Source: Bacteroidia bacterium (lineage in GTDB: Bacteria; Bacteroidota; Bacteroidia; NS11-12g; UBA9320). Taken from it: a DNA stretch of 47,082 bases. The position numbers and the translations under genes were made by a program. Below are positions 35,313 through 42,246 of the stretch, in pieces. The stretch is from assembly GCA_020053795.1 (NCBI GenBank), contig JAGVMN010000001.1:1-47082 (forward strand), in the 5' to 3' direction. Each line of letters starts with the position of its first letter. Positions within the stretch are counted from its first letter, which is position 1. Under the pieces are notes generated by a model, which saw only the letters and a list, made by a program, of their open reading frames with translations, did not search any database and had not been told where the DNA came from.

Positions 35313-35963
35313 TTAGCGGCGATTGCGATTCTTGTTCTTGAAATTCTTGTTCTTGAAATTGGTTCTGATTCCGGCGTTGGTTACCACAATCGGTTTACGC
35401 GGCATCCTTGCCTCTACATGAATATCCAACTCTTCCGGATTGATGATGAGTTTATTTTTTGACAGAATTTTGATATGTTCTGCCACCACATCAGGTGTCA
35501 GGTTTTCGTCGTTCCAGTTCCGTGAGGAATTGACCATGAAAGAGGCGATGTAATTGATAAAGGCCTTTTTTACCACAGATTCTTCCATGTCGGCGGCTTG
35601 TTCGCACATTTGCTGGAGGTTGCGGCCATAGAACCGGAATTTGATCAAGGTGTCTTTATACGGAACCCTTTCTGGTTTCTGGTCTATAACCTCACGTTTA
35701 GGTCTGGGATATGGCGAGTCCACATCCAATTTATAGTCAGACAATATGATGAGGTGATCCCAAAGTTTGTTCTTGTAGTTATCCAGATCTTTAACCAGCG
35801 GATTCAGGTTGATCATCACCTGAACAATGGTGCGTGCCATTCTGTTTCTCTTCTCCCTGTCTTCTATGGTCATCAGGTGATCAACCATATTCTGAACACT
35901 CCTTCCGTATTCCGAAATAACCATCGGTTCCAGTTGGGTGTTGTAATCAAATAATGTATTCAT
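35313..35963 (-). CDS. DUF4290-family protein
   Basis: 216 residues. The sequence MNTLFDYNTQLEPMVISEYGRSVQNMVDHL, WDHLIILSDYKLDVDSPYP and AAFINYIASFMVNSSRNWNDENL-type helices match DUF4290, a Bacteroidota family of unknown function usually next to murA. It is soluble and helical with no signal peptide. The C-terminus ends in a basic tail (FKNKNFKNKNRNRR) made partly by a 15-bp tandem duplication at 35328-35357; a nucleic-acid or ribosome contact is conceivable. It overlaps no gene and is 2 bp from murA, so it leads the operon. Confidence 0.88.
   Translation of the reverse strand: MNTLFDYNTQLEPMVISEYGRSVQNMVDHLMTIEDREKRNRMARTIVQVMINLNPLVKDLDNYKNKLWDHLIILSDYKLDVDSPYPRPKREVIDQKPERVPYKDTLIKFRFYGRNLQQMCEQAADMEESVVKKAFINYIASFMVNSSRNWNDENLTPDVVAEHIKILSKNKLIINPEELDIHVEARMPRKPIVVTNAGIRTNFKNKNFKNKNRNRR
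35328..35357. repeat. 15-bp perfect tandem duplication in the DUF4290 gene
   Basis: ATTCTTGTTCTTGAA occurs twice head to tail (35328-35342, 35343-35357), encoding the doubled FKNKN motif of the C-terminal tail. The length change is in frame. Confidence 0.85.
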
Positions 35964-35968
35964 TGCTG

Positions 35969-35976
35969 CAAATATA
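35969..35976 (-). promoter_or_regulatory. -7 promoter element of the DUF4290-murA operon
   Basis: TATATTTG on the minus strand matches TAnnTTTG exactly, only 5 bp from the ATG at 35963, implying a leaderless or very short leader. Confidence 0.5.
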
Positions 35977-36040
35977 AGTACAAAGAAGGTGATGCTGATT
36001 TATCGGTAAATTTCTGAACGAGATAGCAGGTTGACAATTC

Positions 36041-37483
36041 TCAGTATTTGATGCAGACGTTCTTTGCCTCAGTAAAAAACCGAAATGATTCCCAACCGCC
36101 TTCTCTTCCCACTCCGGAATTTTTCATCCCGCCAAAAGGGGTTCTCAGGTCGCGGTGCAACCAGAAGTTGATCCAAATGATACCGGATTTTATTTGTGCC
36201 GCCATGCGGTGAGCCCTGTTGAGGTTTTCAGTCCACAAAGTAGCAGCAAGGCCATACTCCGTTGCATTGGCATATTGCAACACTTCTTCCTCGGTATCAA
36301 AAGGCATGATGGTCACCACAGGCCCAAAAATCTCTTCCATATTGGTGCGGCATTTGTATGGCAATCCCTCTATGATTGTCGGGGCGATGAACCAGCCACT
36401 TTCACAGCGACCACCGGGATTCACCGCATGACCACCGGTCAAAACAGTGCCGCCTTCTTCCTTTGCAAGGTCTATGTATGACAATACTTTTTCCATATGC
36501 GGCTTTGAAACAACGGCACCCAATCGGCTGTCATCGTTCATAGGGTCGCCCACTTTCATCTTTTGAACTTCGCTGACAAAGCGGGTTTTGAATTTTTCAT
36601 ACAAGGATCGCTCAACAAAAATTCTGGAACCGCAAAGACATATCTGCCCCTGATTCGAAAAGGATGAGTTAAGGGTTGTTTTTATCATCTTCTCGAAATC
36701 GCAATCGGCGAAAATGATATTGGGGTTTTTACCACCCAGTTCCAGACTCATTTTTTTGAACATGGGTGCGGCCGTGGCAGCAATCTGTGCACCTGTTTTC
36801 GTGCCTCCGGTAAAGGAGATCATTGGAATATCCGGATGTTCGCTGATGGCCTGTCCCACCTTAGGTCCAAGACCATGAACAATGTTCATCACGCCGGGAG
36901 GCAAACCAGCTTCCATGCAAATTTCTGAAAGCAGAAAGGCCGTCATGGGAGTGATTTCCGAGGGCTTAGCCACCACGCAATTACCCGCAGCCAGTGCGGG
37001 TGCAATTTTCCAGGTGAAAAGATACAAAGGCAAATTCCAGGGAGAAATACAACCAGCCACGCCAATCGGGGTCCTTAAAGTATAGTTGATGGTATTATCA
37101 GCGGTTGCATGACTTTCCGAAGCAAAGTGCATCGCAGCCGTTGCGAAAAAATAGAAATTATCTCTGGCTCGGGGAATATCAACCGATTTGGCCAACCACA
37201 AAGGTTTGCCATTGTCTATACTCTCAGCCATTGCCAGCTCTTCTAATCGTTCTTCAATGATTTCTGAAATGCGAATCAGGATTTTGCTCCGATCCGCGTG
37301 TTTCATATGGCTCCAGTCATGAAAAGCATTTTTCGCTGCCAGTGTTGCGGCAGCCACATCCCGCTCATCCGAATCGGGGATTAATGAATAAACAACTCCC
37401 TGGGCCGGATCGTAATTGTCTAGGTATTGACCCGACATGGGTTCGCACAGTTTTCCATTGATGTAGTTTCGAATCTTGATCAT
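36041..37483 (-). CDS. NAD(P)-dependent aldehyde dehydrogenase
   Basis: 480 residues, the usual length. Catalytic Cys282 in NQGQICLCGSRIFV, general-base Glu248 in MSLELGGKNP, Asn150 in SPWNLP and the NAD-binding VAKPSEITP and FTGGTKTG are all present. The overall sequence resembles the ALDH8/2-aminomuconic or 2-hydroxymuconic semialdehyde dehydrogenase group (INGKLCEPMSGQYLDNYDPA, NFYFFATAAMHFASE), so kynurenine or aromatic catabolism is possible, but no other pathway gene is nearby. It is divergent from the radical SAM cassette. A palindrome lies 49 bp upstream of its ATG, a candidate operator. Confidence 0.93.
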   Translation of the reverse strand: MIKIRNYINGKLCEPMSGQYLDNYDPAQGVVYSLIPDSDERDVAAATLAAKNAFHDWSHMKHADRSKILIRISEIIEERLEELAMAESIDNGKPLWLAKSVDIPRARDNFYFFATAAMHFASESHATADNTINYTLRTPIGVAGCISPWNLPLYLFTWKIAPALAAGNCVVAKPSEITPMTAFLLSEICMEAGLPPGVMNIVHGLGPKVGQAISEHPDIPMISFTGGTKTGAQIAATAAPMFKKMSLELGGKNPNIIFADCDFEKMIKTTLNSSFSNQGQICLCGSRIFVERSLYEKFKTRFVSEVQKMKVGDPMNDDSRLGAVVSKPHMEKVLSYIDLAKEEGGTVLTGGHAVNPGGRCESGWFIAPTIIEGLPYKCRTNMEEIFGPVVTIMPFDTEEEVLQYANATEYGLAATLWTENLNRAHRMAAQIKSGIIWINFWLHRDLRTPFGGMKNSGVGREGGWESFRFFTEAKNVCIKY

Positions 37484-37531
37484 ATTTTTTAAAAGTTAGG
37501 GCAAGTTATTTGTCGGCTTAAATCAAATACC

Positions 37532-37557
37532 AATTCGTGATTCGCGAATCACAAATT
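37532..37557. promoter_or_regulatory. 26-bp near-perfect palindrome between divergent genes
   Basis: The core GTGATTCGCGAATCAC (37537-37552) is a perfect 16-bp palindrome. Outside it, one mismatched pair and then four more matching bases on each side extend the dyad to 37532-37557. It lies 49 bp upstream of the aldehyde dehydrogenase ATG and about 210 bp upstream of the radical SAM cassette. It looks like a repressor or activator dimer site; which gene it controls is inference. The rest of 37484-37768 holds no recognised feature besides a short ACGC/GCGT hairpin. Confidence 0.6.
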
Positions 37558-37768
37558 TGAGCTGAATTATTGCCAACAATTGAGCTTGGTCAAATTTTAA
37601 GCTTACATATTTTTCAAAATTAGAACATAGGTTGGGTTTTGAAAAGGAAAAATAAATGGCAACAAAAAACATGATTTTAATCACACACGCTTTTGCGTAA
37701 AGTCATGCTTATCTGTTTTGAGACGAAAAGCCAGAAATTATAAATTGCATAAAATTTACTCCTGAAAA

Positions 37769-38773
37769 ATGGCCAACCTCCTGATTACCCAAACATGTGT
37801 GCGATCCTGTCCCTACTGCTTTGCGAAAAAACATATGGACGACAACGACCGCGAAGGCATGATGAACTGGAAAGATTTTATCTATCTGGTTGACTTTCTC
37901 GAAGCATCCGGCGACAGGCACGTCTCCCTGCTCGGTGGCGAACCGACCTTGCACCCCGAATTCCCGGACTATATTGTTTATTTGCTTGAACGGGGTTTTT
38001 CGGTGAACACTTTCACCAGCGGCATTATGAATGAAAAAAGACTGCGAAGGCTCGAAAGGGTATTGGCAGGGGCCAATCCCGACAAGATTTCCTTTGTCGT
38101 GAATATCAACGATCCCTTAAAAAGCAATTACTCCGAAACAGAAAGGGTCAAATGTTTCCTGGAATCTTTTGGGCATGTTTCCTCACCCGGTTACAACATG
38201 TACCGCCCCAAATTTGAAATGGGTTTTTTGTTCGATTATATCAATACCTACGGCATGCGAAAACACCTGCGGCTGGGCTTGACGCATCCTATTGCAGGAA
38301 AGAAGAACGCCTATATCCGCTTGCCGGAAATCAATCAGATGATAGAAACACTTCTTTCTTATGAAGAATATTTCATCCGGTTTAGAGTGAAAGCCGGGCT
38401 TGATTGTGGATTCCCGCTTTGCGTTTACACCGATGAACAATTGGGGAAAATGTATAAGATTTCTGGCGGGAGATTGACTTTTGGTTGCGGCCCTGCCGTG
38501 GATATTGGTCCGGACATGATGGTTTGGTGCTGTTTTCCATTGAGCGATTATCACAAGAAGTCAATCTACGACTTCAACAACATGCAGGAGTTACTGGAAT
38601 TCTATCGCGAAAAGCAGATGAATATCAGGACTGAAGTTCAGGGAATATTTGAAGAATGTGATACCTGTCATTGGCGTGAAGAAAACATGTGTGACGGCGG
38701 TTGTCTGGCCCATCAACTCAACAATTTTGTGAATGAAGCCCCCGTTCGTATGCCCGAAGTTTATCAGGTTTAA
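37769..38773 (+). CDS. Radical SAM/SPASM protein 1 of the Ser-Tyr-repeat cassette
   Basis: 334 residues. The SAM-binding 4Fe-4S motif is CVRSCPYC (Cys10, Cys14, Cys17), followed by LLGGEPTLHPEF (GGE motif). The C-terminal half carries SPASM-type auxiliary-cluster cysteines: FGCGPAVDIGPDMMVWCC and CDTCHWREENMCDGGCLAH. In characterised RiPP maturases this layout installs radical-based crosslinks or oxidations on a precursor peptide. It is the first gene of a tight plus-strand operon (11 bp before the next gene) ending in a Ser-Tyr repeat protein, which is the likely substrate. No PqqD-like RRE domain is visible in it. Substrate and chemistry are inferred. Confidence 0.9.
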   Translation: MANLLITQTCVRSCPYCFAKKHMDDNDREGMMNWKDFIYLVDFLEASGDRHVSLLGGEPTLHPEFPDYIVYLLERGFSVNTFTSGIMNEKRLRRLERVLAGANPDKISFVVNINDPLKSNYSETERVKCFLESFGHVSSPGYNMYRPKFEMGFLFDYINTYGMRKHLRLGLTHPIAGKKNAYIRLPEINQMIETLLSYEEYFIRFRVKAGLDCGFPLCVYTDEQLGKMYKISGGRLTFGCGPAVDIGPDMMVWCCFPLSDYHKKSIYDFNNMQELLEFYREKQMNIRTEVQGIFEECDTCHWREENMCDGGCLAHQLNNFVNEAPVRMPEVYQV

Positions 38774-38784
38774 TTGATGCTGCC

Positions 38785-39663
38785 ATGAACAAGATGAAAC
38801 ATATTTTAGTGTGCGAAGACAACGAGGAACTCATCAGGAAATTTTCGTTTGAGGCCATAGTGGTAAAAACGAAGAACCCCGAACATGTCGGACATATCGG
38901 TCGGGTGGTTGAAGAGACAAACAAGGTGCATTGCATAGAACTGACCATAGAAGATAACCTCTCCGGCCTAAATCCGCTGGACGACTGGAAGGAAGTTCCC
39001 TTGCACATCAAAGCACCCAGAATGGGCCATTTTTTAGATTTTGTCAGGGTCCGGCATTTGTTGGCTCCCTTGAGTGTGCGGGTGTTTCTAAATTCCGGGT
39101 ATGAGGAAACATATACTGATTTGCAATTGATGAGTTCTCTGGGAATTAACTGCGGGTTGTATTTTGATGAGAATCCAATCAACTGGAAGGAATGTACCGA
39201 CCTCATGGATTTTGTGGTTTATCCCAAAGTTCCGAGGGCCACCGTAGAACCTTTTCATTACATCATTACCGAATACCAACCCAAAGAAACCATCAATTTC
39301 AGCGGGGTTTATTTCAACAATCCCGAAAAATATCTGCACATAGATAAGAACGAAAATGTAGCTCTAACCGCTGAAAACCTGACAGCAGGGAAATACCTGT
39401 TTAACGGAGTCGAACAGATTCAGAATATTGCGGAGAACAAAGCATACAAAGCCTATTTTCAGACCTGGAAGAAAAAGTTTCACAAAATATCGGCCTGTTC
39501 TGCTTGTCCGGCCTGGCGTATATGCGGCGGATTTTTCGAAAATCGTTTGGAAAGCAATCCGGGTTGCAGAGAGGCTTTTAGCGAATTAATTGACGCCGCA
39601 GACCTGCATTATAATAACAAAGAGAAAGAAAACGAAAAACAACCACAACTTTGCCAACTGTAA
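38785..39663 (+). CDS. SPASM-tailed protein lacking the radical SAM cysteine motif
   Basis: 292 residues. There is no CxxxCxxC motif at the N-terminus (MNKMKHILVCEDNEELIRKFSF), yet the central part looks like an alpha/beta barrel (VRVFLNSGYEETYTDLQLMSSLGINCGLYF). The C-terminus has a SPASM-type cluster ligand set CSACPAWRICGGFF ... GC. It therefore resembles a pseudo-radical-SAM partner, as reported for the Bacteroidales GG natural-product systems. It could recognise the precursor leader or hold an auxiliary cluster next to the active enzymes. It lies between two real radical SAM genes and its end overlaps the next gene by 13 nt. Confidence 0.78.
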   Translation: MNKMKHILVCEDNEELIRKFSFEAIVVKTKNPEHVGHIGRVVEETNKVHCIELTIEDNLSGLNPLDDWKEVPLHIKAPRMGHFLDFVRVRHLLAPLSVRVFLNSGYEETYTDLQLMSSLGINCGLYFDENPINWKECTDLMDFVVYPKVPRATVEPFHYIITEYQPKETINFSGVYFNNPEKYLHIDKNENVALTAENLTAGKYLFNGVEQIQNIAENKAYKAYFQTWKKKFHKISACSACPAWRICGGFFENRLESNPGCREAFSELIDAADLHYNNKEKENEKQPQLCQL

Positions 39664-40742
39664 TATTCAAACCGACCGAGAAATGCAATGCCCGTTGCAC
39701 CTACTGCGACGTCGTTTCTCTTCGTGAGCCAAAGACGATGGAAGTTTCTCTGCTCAAAGAAATTTTCATTAAGATGGATGCTTATCTGAAGGAATTTCCC
39801 GAAGAAAAATTCGAATTTGTATGGCATGGCGGCGAACCACTTTTGCTTGGAAACGAATTCTTCGAAGCAGCCATTGAGTATCAGGAAGACTTTTGTGCTG
39901 AAACCAAAGACAGAATCAACCATTGCATACAAACCAACCTGACCTTGTTGAAGCCGGAACATATCGGTTTCTTTCAAAAATTGGGAATCAATTCAGTGGG
40001 CACCTCCTATGAACCTATTGAAGGAATAAGAGGAATTGGCAAGAAGGTGAATTCAGAACTTTATAACGACAAGTTTTTCCATGGCATCAACCTGTTGGAG
40101 AACAACAATATCGGATGGGGATTTATTTATGTGGTGACAAGAAAATCACTGGAAGATCCCGTTGCCTTGTTTCATACCCTTGCCAACCTGAAACCCGATG
40201 GTGGTTTTATGATGAATGCCGTGTTGATTTATGGCGACGACCCGGATAATCTGGCCATAACACCTATGGAGTACGTTGATTTTCTGGGTACGCTGTTCCC
40301 TTTATGGTGGCAGCATCGGCACAGGTGGCCGGAGGTTGACCCGTTTTCTTCACTCGTCAAAAATGCCGAGGGCCATAACAGTCTGGGTTGTGTTGACTCC
40401 GGTTCATGTGGCTACGAACATATTTACATCGGTCCGAATGGAGAAGCCTCTCAATGCGGACGTTCTGCCGATTGGGGTCTGATTAGCTACGGCAATGTTA
40501 AAGACAGAAGCCTGCAGGAAATTATGAAGGACCCCAAACGGGAAATGTTCTTTGAGCGGCAGGAATACCTGATGCACAATGATTGCATGGACTGTCGCTT
40601 TTGGAAAATCTGCCACGGTGGTTGTCCGTTAGATGCCTATGACGAAAAAGAAAAGAATTTTGATCGGAAGACCTTTTGGTGTGAACTGAAATCGGTCTTC
40701 ATAGAAAAGTATTTTGAACCCATAACCGGATATTCCTTTTGA
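39651..40742 (+). CDS. Radical SAM/SPASM protein 2 of the Ser-Tyr-repeat cassette
   Basis: 363 residues. CNARCTYC (Cys12, Cys16, Cys19) binds the SAM cluster, WHGGEPLLLG is the GGE motif, and the full SPASM set follows: LGCVDSGSCGYEHIYIGPNG, ASQCGR, HNDCMDCRFWKICHGGC and FWCEL, as in anSME-type maturases. It starts at TTG 39651, because the first in-frame ATG would remove the cluster motif and there is an upstream in-frame stop at 39615-39617. It overlaps the previous gene by 13 nt. With protein 1 it gives two different active sites in one cassette, as in the paired HxsB/HxsC enzymes. Substrate is inferred to be the Tyr/Ser repeat protein. Confidence 0.92.
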   Translation: MPTVIFKPTEKCNARCTYCDVVSLREPKTMEVSLLKEIFIKMDAYLKEFPEEKFEFVWHGGEPLLLGNEFFEAAIEYQEDFCAETKDRINHCIQTNLTLLKPEHIGFFQKLGINSVGTSYEPIEGIRGIGKKVNSELYNDKFFHGINLLENNNIGWGFIYVVTRKSLEDPVALFHTLANLKPDGGFMMNAVLIYGDDPDNLAITPMEYVDFLGTLFPLWWQHRHRWPEVDPFSSLVKNAEGHNSLGCVDSGSCGYEHIYIGPNGEASQCGRSADWGLISYGNVKDRSLQEIMKDPKREMFFERQEYLMHNDCMDCRFWKICHGGCPLDAYDEKEKNFDRKTFWCELKSVFIEKYFEPITGYSF

Positions 40743-40744
40743 CG

Positions 40745-41635
40745 ATGCCAACTCCCATAACAGACCCTAACGCCATCCATGTAAAACATCGCGAAGATGA
40801 TCTTTGGATAAACCCCGTCGGGGGTTTGGGTGACGTGCTGATGCTTTCAGGTGTTTTGAAATTGGTTCACGATCAGTTTCCCGACAGAAGATATAAATTG
40901 GTCAGGCGTACCAAGTATAGCACCTTTCTCAAAGGGCATCCAGCCATAGATTATATTGGCTATCCACCGGCAACTTCAAAAAACATCATCACCACCGACT
41001 ATTGGAGCGAATGGCCTATGGGTGGTGGAAAAGACAGGGCTTTTCAGAGACTGGCTGCGAGGTTTGGCCTGGAAACGCCGGTTAAGGAGGAGCTTTATGT
41101 GCCGTTTGAAATAGAGAAGGATTCCTTTTTGGAAAGAGCCGTACCCTGGGAATTAAAAAATATTTTGATTGCACCATTCTCTGATTCACCCCGGAAAATG
41201 ATGCCATTTGAAGCATGGGAGCGGCTGGTATGGTTGCTGAAAGAAGACAATTATTTTGTGCTTCAGGGTGGTCGCAGTATGGAAATACCGATCAGGGGGG
41301 TTTACTCTGTTTTGGGAGCCACCGATCCGATACAGATGCTGTACCTGATCAAAAAATGCAACCTCGTTATCACAGCAGATAATTTTGTTATGCACGCGGC
41401 CAAATTGTTGGGTACTCCTGCTGTTGTGCTATGGGGCCCCACTCAGAGAATAGTTTATGGCTACGAAAACCATTCGCACATAGAAGCTCCTTTGGACCAT
41501 TGCGAATTGAAGGACAAATGCCTCGGACCGCATGTGGCGGAAAATTACAGCAAGCCATGTCCGCTGGAAGCCGAACACTGTATGAACAAGATTGATCCTG
41601 AAAAAATATATCATCTGGCTGTTTCAAAATTGTAA
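40745..41635 (+). CDS. GT9-type (heptosyltransferase-like) glycosyltransferase
   Basis: About 296 residues. NPVGGLGDVLMLSGVLKLVHDQFP near the start and VITADNFVMHAAKLLGTPAVVLWGPTQ near the end are the N- and C-terminal signatures of GT9 family transferases (GT-B fold). A Cys-rich C-terminal piece (CELKDKCLGPHVAENYSKPCPLEAEHC) is present. GT9 enzymes normally build LPS core, but no other LPS gene is here; placement inside the operon, directly before the repeat gene, suggests it glycosylates the repeat's Ser or Tyr hydroxyls. The frame allows TTG 40739 overlapping the previous stop; I prefer ATG 40745, 2 bp after it. Confidence 0.85.
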   Translation: MPTPITDPNAIHVKHREDDLWINPVGGLGDVLMLSGVLKLVHDQFPDRRYKLVRRTKYSTFLKGHPAIDYIGYPPATSKNIITTDYWSEWPMGGGKDRAFQRLAARFGLETPVKEELYVPFEIEKDSFLERAVPWELKNILIAPFSDSPRKMMPFEAWERLVWLLKEDNYFVLQGGRSMEIPIRGVYSVLGATDPIQMLYLIKKCNLVITADNFVMHAAKLLGTPAVVLWGPTQRIVYGYENHSHIEAPLDHCELKDKCLGPHVAENYSKPCPLEAEHCMNKIDPEKIYHLAVSKL

Positions 41636-41640
41636 ATGTC

Positions 41641-42246
41641 ATGAAAGAAGAAAACGAAGACCAAAAAATTACCCGAAGGGAGGCCCTCAAAAGAGGATTC
41701 AAAGAAATGGCCAAAGCAGGAGCAGTGGCAACCCTGGGGGGTTTCATTACAAAAGCTTTGGCTTCTGAAAGTCCAAAGCCCACCTATTACAGCTATTACA
41801 GTTCTTATTATAGCAGTTACCGGTATTCAAGTTACAGTTATTACAGTCTGTATGGCAGCTATGGTAGTTACAGCAGCTATATTAGCTATCACTATTTCAG
41901 TTACAGCAGTTATAGTAGCTTTTACAGAAGTTATAGCAGTTATTACAGTAGTTACAGCAGCTATTATAGCAGCTACAGATATAACAGTTACAGCAGTTAT
42001 GGATACAGTAGCTACTACAATTCATACAATAGCTACTATAATTCTTACGGGAGTTACGGCGGGTATAACAGTTATGGAGGCTACAACAGCTACGGCTATA
42101 ACAGTTATAATAGCTACGGATATAGTAGTTACGGTTATTCAAGCTATAACAGCTACCGCAGTTACAGCAGCTACAACAGTTATAACAGCTATCTTAGTTT
42201 CAGCAAATACCGCAGTTTGCATAAAAAATATAACAGTCTGGCCTGA
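41641..42246 (+). CDS. Tat-leader Ser-Tyr repeat protein, probable RiPP-type precursor
   Basis: 201 residues. Residues 11-17 read TRREALK, a twin-arginine motif, followed by a hydrophobic region (AKAGAVATLGGFITKALA) and ALA cleavage-type site at about 41. From residue 49 to 197 the chain is almost only Ser and Tyr (56 Tyr, about 55 Ser to residue 199) with some Asn, Gly and Arg. Tyr recurs every third residue in long runs (133-151 and 166-184, seven Tyr each), with register slips at YY or YxY. There is no Cys. Ser is encoded by AGC/AGT and Tyr by TAT/TAC mixed freely. It follows the GT9 gene by 5 bp and overlaps the WG gene by 1 nt. Probable substrate of both radical SAM enzymes. Confidence 0.88.
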   Translation: MKEENEDQKITRREALKRGFKEMAKAGAVATLGGFITKALASESPKPTYYSYYSSYYSSYRYSSYSYYSLYGSYGSYSSYISYHYFSYSSYSSFYRSYSSYYSSYSSYYSSYRYNSYSSYGYSSYYNSYNSYYNSYGSYGGYNSYGGYNSYGYNSYNSYGYSSYGYSSYNSYRSYSSYNSYNSYLSFSKYRSLHKKYNSLA

